From an uncultured Lachnospiraceae bacterium (GTDB taxonomy: Bacteria > Bacillota > Clostridia > Lachnospirales > Lachnospiraceae): a DNA stretch of 36,240 nucleotides. How positions within the stretch are numbered: the first letter of the stretch is position 1; every line of letters begins with the position of its first letter. The position numbers and the translations under genes were made by a program. Shown piece by piece: positions 26,053 to 33,829 of this stretch. The notes beneath the pieces were generated by a model. It did not search any database. It saw only the letters and a program-made list of their open reading frames with translations, and had not been told where the DNA came from. Where the stretch lies: assembly GCA_900316395.1 (NCBI GenBank), contig ONCT01000029.1, positions 1-36,240 on the forward strand. The letters are read 5' to 3'.

Positions 26053-26077
26053 CAAAACGCTCAAAAGGGTATATAAT
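26049..26077 (+). promoter_or_regulatory. Sigma-A promoter before the HEGEH protein gene
   Basis: TTAACA (26049-26054) and perfect TATAAT (26072-26077) with a 17-bp spacer. The -35 overlaps the YigZ stop codon. The transcript would start near 26084, immediately before hairpin copy E, so that hairpin would form the 5' end of the mRNA. Confidence 0.65.
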
Positions 26078-26091
26078 ATAAGTGTAACTAT

Positions 26092-26160
26092 GTTGAGTGG
26101 TAAAAATGTTCCATAAGCCGATTTTCTCTATGAGGCGTTGGAATATTTTTACCGCTCAAC
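26092..26160 (-). repeat. Dispersed hairpin element, copy E (loop on minus strand)
   Basis: The arms GTTGAG-T-GGTAAAAAT and ATTTTTACC-G-CTCAAC pair with one G-T wobble. The inner part on the minus strand is GCC, then TCATAGAGAAAATC, then GGC, the same closing pairs as copy D. It begins 39 nt after the YigZ stop and a few bases after a predicted transcription start, 33 bp before the next ATG. Confidence 0.85.
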
Positions 26161-26193
26161 AGGATATAATCTACATTAAGAAAGGAGGAGCGT

Positions 26194-26715
26194 ATGGTTA
26201 ACGGAATTGGCCCTATAGGCTATGGAACATCTAATGTTGGTTCTGTGTTCGGCTCCACTCTTGGTGTAGAGGAAGGTTCTCTAGGCACAGGTGTTAACGC
26301 CACAGAAGAAGCCCAGGGAATAGGCAAGGTCGGGGAAGAGAAAGCCAATGGCGGCGAATGCCAGACTTGTAAGAACCGTAAGTATCAGGATGGTTCTGAT
26401 GAGATGGTATCCTTCAAGGCAGCGACACACATTTCCCCTAATGCGGCAGGTTCAGCAGTGCGAGGACACGAAGGTGAGCATGTGTCTAACGCTTACAAGA
26501 AGGCCTTTCAGGAGGGCGGCAAGGTTGTATCAGTTGGTGTATCGATTCACACCGCAGTCTGCCCAGAATGCGGAAGGACCTATGTGTCAGGCGGAACAAC
26601 CCATTCCGTTATATCAACACCTGTTAATGAGGACAAGAAGAACCCATATACTCAGAATAAGAATGCTTTATCCAAGGCTAATTCGCCAGGATTAGTAATG
26701 GATTTCAAAATGTAA
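26194..26715 (+). CDS. Putative HExxH metalloprotease (SprA-related/CJM1_0395-like family)
   Basis: A 173-residue protein of a small family that I recognise from Clostridia and proteobacteria as SprA-related putative metalloproteases. The function is not established. It has a Gly-rich N-terminus without a clear signal peptide, a Cys pair in ECQTCKNRKYQDGSDE, then PNAAGSAVRGHEGEHV with H92-EGE-H96 fitting the HExxH zinc motif, and a second Cys pair in CPECGRTY. The two CxxC pairs could bind a structural metal. The ribosome binding site AAAGGAGGAG is strong, and a good promoter lies upstream with hairpin copy E in the 5' leader. tex follows after 17 bp. Localisation is unknown. Confidence 0.75.
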   Translation: MVNGIGPIGYGTSNVGSVFGSTLGVEEGSLGTGVNATEEAQGIGKVGEEKANGGECQTCKNRKYQDGSDEMVSFKAATHISPNAAGSAVRGHEGEHVSNAYKKAFQEGGKVVSVGVSIHTAVCPECGRTYVSGGTTHSVISTPVNEDKKNPYTQNKNALSKANSPGLVMDFKM

Positions 26716-26732
26716 TTAAAGGAGACCTAACA

Positions 26733-29075
26733 ATGGATATTAATCAGACAATTGCCCAGGAGCTTGGAATTAGAATGCAGCAGGTAGAGGCAACAGTTAA
26801 GTTGATTGATGAAGGGAATACAATCCCATTTATTGCCAGGTATCGTAAGGAAGTTACCGGAGCGCTTGATGACGAAGTGCTCCGGAATCTTTTTGATAGG
26901 CTAACTTACCTACGTAATCTGGAGGAGCGCAAGAACACTTGCATCGCATCAATTGAAGAACAAGGCAAGCTTACGCCGGAATTGAAGAAGCAGATTATGG
27001 AGGCTACAACACTTGTTGTTGTAGAGGATTTATATAGGCCGTATAAGCAGAAGAGAAGAACAAGAGCCATGGTGGCTAAGGAGAAGGGCTTAGAGCCGCT
27101 AGCCGACATTATTATGGCTCAGGAAGAGACTAAGCCTATTATTGAAATCGCAGCAGATTATATCAACGAAGAGAAGGAAGTTGCCACTGCTGAGGATGCA
27201 CTGAATGGTGCTAAGGATATTATTGCCGAAGTCATAAGTGACGAGGCTGATTATAGAATGTTCATTCGTGAACTCACATTTGACAAGGGTAGAATTGTAA
27301 GCGCCGCTAAGGACCCTGAGGCTGAATCAGTATACGAAATGTACTACGAATTCGACGAGGCATTAAACAAAGTCCCAGGTCACAGAATCCTTGCAATTAA
27401 TCGTGGTGAGAAGGAGAAGGTCCTTACTGTTAAGGTTGAGGCACCGGAAGAAGAGATAATTAGCTACCTCGAATCTAAGGTAATTCTTAAGGATAATCCT
27501 AATACAACCAAGATCCTTAAGGATGTAATCGCAGACAGCTACAAGAGGCTTGTTGCCCCTGCAATTGAGCGTGAGATTAGAAGCTCTCTTACAGAGGAGG
27601 CAGAGGACAGCGCCATCAAGGTATTTGGCAAGAATCTTGTGCAGCTTCTTATGCAGCCACCAATTATTGGCAAGGTGGTACTTGGCTGGGACCCAGCATT
27701 TCGTACAGGCTGCAAGCTGGCAGTTGTTGATGCCACAGGCAAGGTGCTAGACACAACAGTAATCTATCCAACAGCGCCACAGAACAAGGTTGAGGAGTCT
27801 AAGGCTACACTTAAGAAGCTAATTGACAAGTACAATATTGAGCTTATATCTGTGGGAAATGGTACAGCAAGCCGTGAGTCTGAACAGATAATTGTTGACT
27901 TAATTAAGGAACTTCCTGTAAATGTTCAATATGTAATTACCAACGAAGCAGGAGCGTCTGTTTATTCTGCAAGTAAGCTTGCAACAGAGGAATTTCCTAA
28001 CTTCGATGTTGGTCAGAGAAGTGCCACATCAATTGCAAGAAGATTGCAGGACCCATTATCAGAGCTTGTTAAGATTGACCCTAAGTCAATTGGTGTAGGT
28101 CAGTATCAGCATGATATGAATCAGAAGAAGTTAAGCGAGGCCTTATCTAATGTGGTAGAAGACTGCGTTAACAAGGTAGGAGTTGATCTTAATACTGCAT
28201 CAGCATCCCTTCTTGTATATGTATCAGGAATCAATAAGACCTTAGCTAAGAATATTGTTGAATATCGTGAGGCTAATGGAGCTTTTGATGAGAGAAAGAA
28301 GCTCCTTAAGGTGCCAAAGCTTGGTCCAAAGGCGTACGAGCAGTGCGCTGGATTCCTTAGAATAAGAGATGGTAAGAATCCGCTAGATTCCACAAGTGTT
28401 CACCCAGAAAGCTATGAGGCGGCTCTTAAGCTGTTAGATAAGATGAATCACTCCCTCGATGAGATTCTTAAGGGCGGAATGGCAGGAATCTCCAAGGAAG
28501 CAGGAGATGTAGCAGGATTAGCTGATGAACTTAACATCGGTGAAATCACTCTTACTGATATCTTATCAGAATTAGAGAAGCCAGGTCGTGACCCAAGAAG
28601 TGATATGCCACTTCCAATTCTTAGAAGTGACGTCCTTGAGATGAAAGACCTAAAGCCTGGAATGGTTCTTAAGGGAACTGTAAGAAATGTTATTGATTTT
28701 GGCGTATTTGTTGATATAGGCGTTCATCAGGATGGACTTGTTCATATATCAGAGATATGTGATAAATACATTAAGCATCCTCTAGAAGCTGTTAGTGTAG
28801 GAGACGTTGTTGAGGTATCAGTTCTTTCTGTAGATTTAGAGAAGCAGAGGATTCAGCTTACAATGAAGACAGGCGGCAACAATATTAATGTTGGTGGCTC
28901 TAAGGCTAAGTCTGACAAGAATTTCCACAAGGGCGGGGGTAATGCCTCAGGAAATAAGTCTAACAGATCTAATGGTAGAAATGACAAGAATAACAGAAGC
29001 GACAATAGACGAGATGGTCGTAAGAAAGGAATTGTTAAGAGAAACAATTTCTTCGACGGAATAGTAATCAAATAG
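26733..29075 (+). CDS. tex: Tex family S1 RNA-binding protein
   Basis: Tex is a conserved nucleic-acid-binding protein related to eukaryotic Spt6, linked to transcription and toxin expression; its exact job is unclear. The 780 residues show an N-terminal helical domain (LGIRMQQVEATVKLIDEGNTIPFIARYRKE), a YqgF/RNase H-like domain (about 320-430, GWDPAFRTGCKLAVVD), a helix-hairpin-helix domain (about 490-560, LNTASASLLVYVSGI and VPKLGPKAYEQCAGF), and an S1 domain (about 645-715, GMVLKGTVRNVIDFGVFVDIGVHQDGLVH). The last ~65 residues are a basic, Asn/Gly/Lys-rich disordered tail, likely additional RNA-binding. AAAGGAG precedes the ATG. The stop codon runs straight into a REP-like palindrome. Confidence 0.96.
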   Translation: MDINQTIAQELGIRMQQVEATVKLIDEGNTIPFIARYRKEVTGALDDEVLRNLFDRLTYLRNLEERKNTCIASIEEQGKLTPELKKQIMEATTLVVVEDLYRPYKQKRRTRAMVAKEKGLEPLADIIMAQEETKPIIEIAADYINEEKEVATAEDALNGAKDIIAEVISDEADYRMFIRELTFDKGRIVSAAKDPEAESVYEMYYEFDEALNKVPGHRILAINRGEKEKVLTVKVEAPEEEIISYLESKVILKDNPNTTKILKDVIADSYKRLVAPAIEREIRSSLTEEAEDSAIKVFGKNLVQLLMQPPIIGKVVLGWDPAFRTGCKLAVVDATGKVLDTTVIYPTAPQNKVEESKATLKKLIDKYNIELISVGNGTASRESEQIIVDLIKELPVNVQYVITNEAGASVYSASKLATEEFPNFDVGQRSATSIARRLQDPLSELVKIDPKSIGVGQYQHDMNQKKLSEALSNVVEDCVNKVGVDLNTASASLLVYVSGINKTLAKNIVEYREANGAFDERKKLLKVPKLGPKAYEQCAGFLRIRDGKNPLDSTSVHPESYEAALKLLDKMNHSLDEILKGGMAGISKEAGDVAGLADELNIGEITLTDILSELEKPGRDPRSDMPLPILRSDVLEMKDLKPGMVLKGTVRNVIDFGVFVDIGVHQDGLVHISEICDKYIKHPLEAVSVGDVVEVSVLSVDLEKQRIQLTMKTGGNNINVGGSKAKSDKNFHKGGGNASGNKSNRSNGRNDKNNRSDNRRDGRKKGIVKRNNFFDGIVIK

Positions 29076-29103
29076 TTGACACGGGGACGGTCCTTTTGTC
29101 AAC
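29075..29103 (+). repeat. REP-like palindrome (GACACGGGGACGG type)
   Basis: GTTGACA and TGTCAAC form the arms around cggggacggtcctttt, which itself contains GGACGGTCC. Sequences of this type (TTGACACGGGGACGG plus a TTTTGTCAA arm) are, as I recall, widespread in Clostridia and often found with IS200-like REP-associated transposases. It overlaps the last base of the tex stop codon. There is no T-tract, so its role as terminator is doubtful. Confidence 0.7.
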
Positions 29104-29120
29104 CCCAAAAAAAGTAATAG

Positions 29121-29149
29121 TTGACACGACAGGTGTGAATTATTATACT
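29121..29149 (+). promoter_or_regulatory. Sigma-A promoter of the riboswitch-ribU transcript
   Basis: Consensus TTGACA (29121-29126), a 17-bp spacer and TATACT (29144-29149). The transcript would start near 29156, shortly before the FMN aptamer. The -35 lies in a 13-bp sequence (AATAGTTGACACG) that is repeated at 29071-29083 as part of the tex end and REP-like palindrome. Confidence 0.85.
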
Positions 29150-29178
29150 TTATTAGGTAGTCAAAAATTAACATATAA

Positions 29179-29306
29179 ATCTTCGGGGCAGGGTGCAATT
29201 CCCGACCGGCGGTGATCTGCTTGTGCAGTAAGTCCGCGAGCAACGCTTATAGTTGTTGAGCTGGTGAGATTCCAGCACCGACAGTACAGTCTGGATGGAA
29301 GAAGAT
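29179..29306 (+). ncRNA. FMN riboswitch (RFN element)
   Basis: The conserved RFN blocks occur in order: ATCTTCGGGGCAGGGTG, AATTCCCGACCGGCGGT, AGTCCGCGAGC, TGGTGAGATTCCAGCACCGA, CAGT and AGTCTGGATGGAAGAAGAT, with the outer ATCTTC / GAAGAT closing helix. It binds flavin mononucleotide and controls riboflavin uptake or synthesis. Here it precedes a terminator and ribU, so FMN excess should stop transcription before the transporter gene. Confidence 0.97.
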
Positions 29307-29327
29307 GCGTAGTAGCGACGTATTAAG

Positions 29328-29352
29328 CCCCAGAGTATCTCTGGGGTTTTTT
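29328..29352 (+). terminator. Riboswitch-controlled terminator upstream of ribU
   Basis: CCCCAGAG (29328-29335) and CTCTGGGG (29339-29346) form a perfect 8-bp stem with a TAT loop, followed by six T (29347-29352). It lies 22 nt after the FMN aptamer and 38 nt before the ribU ATG, the expected position for the expression platform. Confidence 0.93.
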
Positions 29353-29389
29353 GATGTCAACAAATGCTCGGAAGTAGAAAGAAGGAGTT

Positions 29390-30046
29390 ATGGAACAGGC
29401 AACAACAGCAAAACCAAAAGTAATCACACCAAGGAAATTAGCAATGGGAGGAATGCTATCAGCAATAGCATTTGTTCTAATGTATCTAGAAATCCCAATT
29501 CCAATTATGCCAAGCTTCATTAAGTTTGATTTCTCAGACTTACCAGCGCTAATTGGAGCATTTGCACTAGGACCTGTGTGGGGAGTTGTAATAGAGCTAA
29601 TTAAGAATCTGTTGCATCTTGCAGTATCACAGTCTATGTTCATTGGTGAATTGTCCAACTTTATCTTAGGAGGAACATTTGCCTTGGTAGCAGGTCTTAT
29701 ATATGGCAGAAAGAAAACTAAGAAGAATGCATTCCTTGCAGGCTTAATTGGTGCAGCAGTGATGGGAATCGTTAGTATATTCGCCAATTACTTTATCGTA
29801 TATCCTGTATATATTGATGCTTACTTCAATGGTTCCCTTGATACTTGTCTTGCAATGTACAATGCAATATGTTGGGAAGTACCAGATTCAGGTGTAGGAC
29901 CACATTTATTCGAGATTAAGTCTCTAATGCAGGCACTACTTATATTCAACCTGCCGTTTACTTTCCTTAAGGGAATGATATCAGTAGGTATCAGCATGTT
30001 AATCTACAAGCCTTTGTCACGCTTTATCAAGGGCAAGAAAGAGTAA
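29390..30046 (+). CDS. ribU: Riboflavin ECF transporter S component RibU
   Basis: The membrane substrate-binding subunit of an energy-coupling-factor transporter that brings in riboflavin; the shared ATPase and T subunits would be encoded elsewhere. The 218-residue protein has about six hydrophobic segments. It carries the S-component N-terminus (ARKLAMGGMLSAIAFVLMYLEIP-like, residues 15-38), FIKFDFSDLPALIGAFALGP, and the ENLLH-like KNLLHL segment, which are typical of RibU. The FMN riboswitch and terminator directly upstream support riboflavin as substrate. AAGGAG precedes the ATG. The N-terminus has a short hydrophilic extension. Confidence 0.95.
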   Translation: MEQATTAKPKVITPRKLAMGGMLSAIAFVLMYLEIPIPIMPSFIKFDFSDLPALIGAFALGPVWGVVIELIKNLLHLAVSQSMFIGELSNFILGGTFALVAGLIYGRKKTKKNAFLAGLIGAAVMGIVSIFANYFIVYPVYIDAYFNGSLDTCLAMYNAICWEVPDSGVGPHLFEIKSLMQALLIFNLPFTFLKGMISVGISMLIYKPLSRFIKGKKE

Positions 30047-30051
30047 CATAT

Positions 30052-30080
30052 TTGTAATGAATTATATCTAATGTTATAAT
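30052..30080 (+). promoter_or_regulatory. Sigma-A promoter of the YcxB-tsa operon
   Basis: TTGTAA (30052-30057), a 17-bp spacer and TATAAT (30075-30080), the latter also with an extended TG. It starts 5 bp after the ribU stop. The predicted start near 30087 falls inside the hairpin at 30082-30107, so promoter and hairpin overlap. Confidence 0.7.
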
Positions 30081-30081
30081 T

Positions 30082-30114
30082 AAGTCAGACTCGGAAGGGT
30101 CTGACTTATTTTAT
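30082..30114 (+). terminator. Hairpin, probable ribU terminator
   Basis: AAGTCAGAC (30082-30090) pairs with GTCTGACTT (30099-30107) around an 8-nt loop, then ATTTTAT follows. The stem is perfect over nine pairs. The T-tract is interrupted, so it may be a moderate terminator for ribU or a 5' structure on the next transcript. Confidence 0.6.
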
Positions 30115-30131
30115 GTAGAGAGGAAGACACA

Positions 30132-30644
30132 ATGAACCTGAAGTTTGACGTGAAGATGACCGCTAAGGATTTATATAAATATAATCTTAGGAATGCCTAT
30201 ACTGGTATGCAGGGTATATTAAGTATCTTATTTGCGATACTTGTTATATTTGTATTTATATGGAAGTTTGATGCTTTGACACTTGTATATAAGCTACTTT
30301 TTATTGCACTTGCAGTAGCATTTCTTGTATATATACCTATTTCATTATACCTTAGAACTAAGCATGTAATGGCGAACACTCCGGTATTCAAGGAACCTCT
30401 GACATTTATTTTTGAAGATGAGCAGATTAGAATCGAGTCTCCAGTAGAGGTGGAAGATGCACAGGGTGTACTCCCTTGGGAGGATGTATATAGGGTAACA
30501 AAGACCAGCTCACAGATTCTCATATATACTAACAGAGTCAGCGCCTACATTATTCCAAGAGACCAGATTACTGATGTGGAGCCACAGCTTATTGAGATAC
30601 TCAAAGCCAAGGTTGAAGACTTCAAGCTTAGAGGTATAAAGTAA
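30132..30644 (+). CDS. YcxB-like family membrane protein
   Basis: A 170-residue protein with two adjacent hydrophobic segments (about 28-45 and 52-72) followed by a cytoplasmic-looking domain with LPWEDVYRVTKTSSQILIY and an AYIIPRDQI segment, which is the arrangement of YcxB-like proteins (function unknown). The ATG has AGAGGAAG upstream. The stop codon TAA shares its last base with the ATG of tsaE (TAATG), so the two genes are translated together, and this gene leads the operon from the promoter at 30052. Whether it has any role in tRNA modification is not shown. Confidence 0.7.
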   Translation: MNLKFDVKMTAKDLYKYNLRNAYTGMQGILSILFAILVIFVFIWKFDALTLVYKLLFIALAVAFLVYIPISLYLRTKHVMANTPVFKEPLTFIFEDEQIRIESPVEVEDAQGVLPWEDVYRVTKTSSQILIYTNRVSAYIIPRDQITDVEPQLIEILKAKVEDFKLRGIK

Positions 30645-31072
30645 TGACTTTTGAAAGTAATAGCGATACTGATACAAGACAATTTGCCAAGGATTTGGGT
30701 AAGAAGGCCAAGGCTGGCCAGGTCTACGCTCTTATAGGAGACCTAGGAGTAGGCAAGACTGTATTTACTCAGGGCTTTGCAGAAGGGCTAGAGATAAGCG
30801 AGTGGATTAACAGTCCTACATTTACAATAGTGCAGGAATATGTGGACGGGCGACTACCCTTCTATCACTTCGATGTATATAGAATTGGTGACCCGGAGGA
30901 AATGTACGAGGTGGGCTTCGATGATTATGTCTACGGCGAAGGTGTCAGCCTAATTGAGTGGGCTAATAGGATTGAAGAGATTCTGCCAGAGGATGTAATT
31001 ACTGTTAGAATTGACAAAGACTTAGACAAAGGCTTTGATTATAGAAGAATTGAGATAGATAAGGATTTGTAG
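30644..31072 (+). CDS. tsaE: tRNA t6A biosynthesis ATPase TsaE
   Basis: TsaE is the small ATPase of the TsaBDE system that installs threonylcarbamoyl-adenosine (t6A) at position 37 of ANN-decoding tRNAs. The 142-residue protein has Walker A GDLGVGKT (32-39), the following SPTFTIVQEY segment, and YHFDVYRI, with LIEWANRI further on. Its length is normal. The start overlaps the previous stop by one base. tsaB begins 5 bp after its stop, and tsaD is encoded 2.9 kb downstream in the same operon, so most of the complex is in one transcript. The L-threonylcarbamoyladenylate synthase (TsaC) is not in the window. Confidence 0.95.
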   Translation: MTFESNSDTDTRQFAKDLGKKAKAGQVYALIGDLGVGKTVFTQGFAEGLEISEWINSPTFTIVQEYVDGRLPFYHFDVYRIGDPEEMYEVGFDDYVYGEGVSLIEWANRIEEILPEDVITVRIDKDLDKGFDYRRIEIDKDL

Positions 31073-31077
31073 AACCA

Positions 31078-31839
31078 ATGAAAGTATTAGGAATAGAAAG
31101 CTCAGGCATCGTTGCCAGTGTGGCTATAGTTGAGGATAGTGTACTCCTTGGGGAGTATACAATTAATCATAAACGAACACATTCCAGAACACTTATGCCT
31201 ATGCTTGATGAGCTTAAGAAGAATATAGAGCTTGACTTAGAGACCATAGATGCCATTGCCGTGGCAGCAGGTCCTGGCTCCTATACAGGACTTCGCATTA
31301 GTTCATCAACAGCCAAGGGACTGGGAATGGCATTAGATAAACCAGTTATATCGGTGCCAACAATTGATGCCCTAGCCTACAATCTGTGGGGAAGCAGCAA
31401 TTATGTCTGTCCCATAATGGATGCAAGGCGCTCTCAGGTCTATACAGGAATTTATCGTTTTGATCAGGGCAGCATGGAGATAGTTGAGCCTCAGAAGGTG
31501 GAGGACATTAACAGATTGCTTTCCGACCTGTGGGATTTGTTAGATGATAATGACTACGGTGATGTGGTATTTATAGGGGATGCAGTAAATCTTCATAGAG
31601 AGCTTATTGTTGACAGACTAGAGGAATTGGCAAGATTCGCCCCTGCCAGCCTTAATATGAACAGGGCAGCATCCGTGGCTGCTCTTGGAGTAGAATATGC
31701 TAGGGAGGGCAAGGTTGAATCAGCCAGCGCCCACAGACCATATTATCTTAAGCTGTCGCAGGCAGAGCGTGAGAGACTTGAGGAAGGTAAGGATATATTA
31801 GAACCAAGTGATGGAACCTACAGAGCAGATAAGATTTAG
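31078..31839 (+). CDS. tsaB: tRNA t6A biosynthesis protein TsaB
   Basis: TsaB is the non-catalytic ASKHA-fold partner that dimerises with TsaD for t6A synthesis. The 253 residues start with VLGIESSGIVASVAIVED and continue with KRTHSRTLMPMLDEL and AVAAGPGSYTGLRISSSTAKGLG, the family hallmarks; the HxxxH metal site of TsaD is absent, as expected. The usual TsaB C-terminal extension ends in RPYYLK. The ribosome binding site is weak, but translation is probably coupled to tsaE (5 bp away). rimI follows after 12 bp. Confidence 0.95.
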   Translation: MKVLGIESSGIVASVAIVEDSVLLGEYTINHKRTHSRTLMPMLDELKKNIELDLETIDAIAVAAGPGSYTGLRISSSTAKGLGMALDKPVISVPTIDALAYNLWGSSNYVCPIMDARRSQVYTGIYRFDQGSMEIVEPQKVEDINRLLSDLWDLLDDNDYGDVVFIGDAVNLHRELIVDRLEELARFAPASLNMNRAASVAALGVEYAREGKVESASAHRPYYLKLSQAERERLEEGKDILEPSDGTYRADKI

Positions 31840-31851
31840 AGAAGTTAAGTG

Positions 31852-32310
31852 ATGGAACTTACTAAGCAGATACATTTTCGAGAAGCCACGATAGACGATA
31901 TTGACAGGGTAGAGGAAATTGAGAAGGACTCATTTACAGATAATTGGAGATTTGATGCATTCAACTCCTGCCTTATTGGTCCCTTCTATGACATGAATGT
32001 GGCTACGATTGATGATAGAATAATTGGATATAGCATTATGAAATGCATATACGAAGACGGTGAGCTTATTAGGATTGCCGTTGACAAGTCTATGCGAGGC
32101 CAGGGCGTTGGCGAAGAGATTCTTGAATTGCAGCTAGACAGAGCAAGGCTCCTTGGCGTAGAGAAGGTATTTCTCGACGTGAGGAAATCCAACGAGGCTG
32201 CCATATCAATGTATGAGAAATTAGGCTTCGCAAGATATGAGATAACGAAAGATTTCTATAGAGACCCAACTGAGGACTCTATTAAGTTTAGGAAGGATAT
32301 AGTATGTTAG
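31852..32310 (+). CDS. rimI: Ribosomal protein bS18 N-acetyltransferase RimI
   Basis: A GNAT acetyltransferase that acetylates the N-terminus of ribosomal protein S18 in E. coli and possibly other targets. The 152-residue protein has IRIAVDKSMRGQGVGEEIL as the acetyl-CoA pyrophosphate loop, LDVRKSNEAAISMYEKLGFARY as the C-terminal GNAT signature, and a Tyr close to the end. The ATG at 31852 is chosen over the GTG at 31849. The position between tsaB and rnz, with tsaD further on, is the well-known rimI-tsa clustering. Its last 7 bp overlap the rnz start. Confidence 0.93.
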   Translation: MELTKQIHFREATIDDIDRVEEIEKDSFTDNWRFDAFNSCLIGPFYDMNVATIDDRIIGYSIMKCIYEDGELIRIAVDKSMRGQGVGEEILELQLDRARLLGVEKVFLDVRKSNEAAISMYEKLGFARYEITKDFYRDPTEDSIKFRKDIVC

Positions 32311-33221
32311 ATGTGTGTTTGTTAGGAACGTCGGGGATGATGCCCCTTCCTAATAGATGGCTTACAAGTATGCTGACTCGTTACAACGGCAGCAATATAT
32401 TAGTGGATTGCGGCGAGGGAACCCAGATTGCCCTTAAGGAGACAGGCTGGAGCCCTAACCCTATTGATGTAATCCTGTTCACACATTTTCACGCAGACCA
32501 CATAAGCGGCCTTCCAGGTATGCTCCTTTCTATGGCAAATGCTGACAGGACCGAACCTGTACTTCTTGTTGGCCCAAGAGGCTTAACTAAGGTGGTGCAG
32601 TCACTTCTGATAATAGCAGGAGGACTTCCTTTTGATATACATTTTCACGAATTGAAGGAAGCAGAGGAGACGCTGGAGATTAACGGCTATACTATCAAGG
32701 CCTTCAAGGTTAAGCACAACGTGCCCTGCTACGGATATAGCATTTCCATATCGAGACTTGGGAAATTCGATGCCGCCAAGGCTAAGGAATTAGATATTCC
32801 AATTAACTATTGGAACAAGCTGCAGCATGGCGAGACAATTGACGATGGGGACAATCACTACACACCGGATATGGTTATGGGACCGGCAAGAAAAGGCCTT
32901 AAGGTTACATATTCAACTGATTCAAGGCCATGTGAAGCCATTGTTAATAATGCCAAGGACTCAGACCTATTTATCTGCGAAGGAATGTATGGTGAGAAGG
33001 AGAAATTGGCAAGTGCTAAGGAGAAGAAGCACATGACCTTCTACGAAGCAGCTGATATGGCAAGGCAGGCTGATGTGAAGGAGCTATGGCTTACACATTT
33101 TAGCCCATCCCTTATGGGACCGAAGCAGTATATGAAGGAAGTTCGAGATATATTCGCTAATTCGCATCTTGGAGCGGATGGCAAGAAGTTAGAGCTTGTG
33201 TACGAGGAGGAAGGCGAATGA
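32304..33221 (+). CDS. rnz: Ribonuclease Z
   Basis: A zinc metallo-beta-lactamase-fold endonuclease that removes the 3' trailer of tRNA precursors. The 305-residue protein has the H61-FHAD-H66 zinc motif, further ligands in FKVKHNVPCYGYSI and TYSTDSRP, and a C-terminal WLTHFSPS histidine. It begins inside rimI (7-bp overlap), and its stop overlaps the next ATG (ATGA), so translation is coupled. Since tRNA genes such as the Ser tRNA at 35780 here lack an encoded CCA, an RNase Z route of 3' maturation fits. Confidence 0.95.
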   Translation: MLDVCLLGTSGMMPLPNRWLTSMLTRYNGSNILVDCGEGTQIALKETGWSPNPIDVILFTHFHADHISGLPGMLLSMANADRTEPVLLVGPRGLTKVVQSLLIIAGGLPFDIHFHELKEAEETLEINGYTIKAFKVKHNVPCYGYSISISRLGKFDAAKAKELDIPINYWNKLQHGETIDDGDNHYTPDMVMGPARKGLKVTYSTDSRPCEAIVNNAKDSDLFICEGMYGEKEKLASAKEKKHMTFYEAADMARQADVKELWLTHFSPSLMGPKQYMKEVRDIFANSHLGADGKKLELVYEEEGE

Positions 33222-33814
33222 ATAAGAAACTCAAAATAGTTATCAGAGTAGGAATAGTTTCATTAGCATGCGCAGCTCTTGTGGTGGGATACTTTATATA
33301 TCTTAACAAGAAGAATGCTAAGACCGAGGAGCCTGACACGGAGCTTACGGAGGCAGAGATAATTGAGACCACTGATTTCGACAAGAATTATCCTGAGACT
33401 CCACGGGCAGTTGTAAAATGGTATAACAGAATCGCTACTGTTATATATAATAACGACCTAGGTGATGTGAAGCTAGAGGCTGTAGCTGAACAGGAGAGGA
33501 AGCTTCTTGACGACGATTTGCTCAAGCTCAATCCTGAGAAGGATTTCTACAAGAATCTAGAGAAGGAAATGAAGGAAAACGAGGAGCGCAAGAGGTCCAT
33601 TGTGTCTTCTGAAGTTAGCGACAGCGCTGATGTATTATATAAGACTGTGGCAGGGTACGAGTGTGCTTATTTGTATTCCTACTATTTTGGCAAGGAAGGC
33701 AACAACTTCACCAGAACGTATCAGAAGTTCTGCCTAAGAAAGGATAAGCAGGGCAGGTGGAAGATTCTCACCTTCGAGAAGGTTCCACAGGAAGAATCTA
33801 GCTTTGCTGAATAG
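33218..33814 (+). CDS. Small membrane-anchored protein of unknown function
   Basis: A 198-residue protein with one N-terminal membrane helix (about 8-28, after a basic MNKKLK start) and a predicted extracytoplasmic part. It has an acidic linker (residues 35-55), a charged helical middle (LEKEMKENEERKRS), and a C-terminal domain with AYLYSYYFGKEGNNFTRTYQKFCLRKD and a final GRWKIL segment, suggesting an NTF2-like or SH3-like small domain. I do not know its function. Similar proteins occur in Lachnospiraceae beside rnz and tsa genes, from memory (possibly the DUF6715 group). The ATG overlaps the rnz stop (ATGA). Hairpin copy F follows. Confidence 0.7.
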   Translation: MNKKLKIVIRVGIVSLACAALVVGYFIYLNKKNAKTEEPDTELTEAEIIETTDFDKNYPETPRAVVKWYNRIATVIYNNDLGDVKLEAVAEQERKLLDDDLLKLNPEKDFYKNLEKEMKENEERKRSIVSSEVSDSADVLYKTVAGYECAYLYSYYFGKEGNNFTRTYQKFCLRKDKQGRWKILTFEKVPQEESSFAE

Positions 33815-33829
33815 GTTAATTTAAAGCAT

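Noticed and set aside
29179..29352. FMN riboswitch as a novel RNA
   Set aside because: All the classic RFN blocks and a terminator before ribU are present; it is a known element in its usual place.
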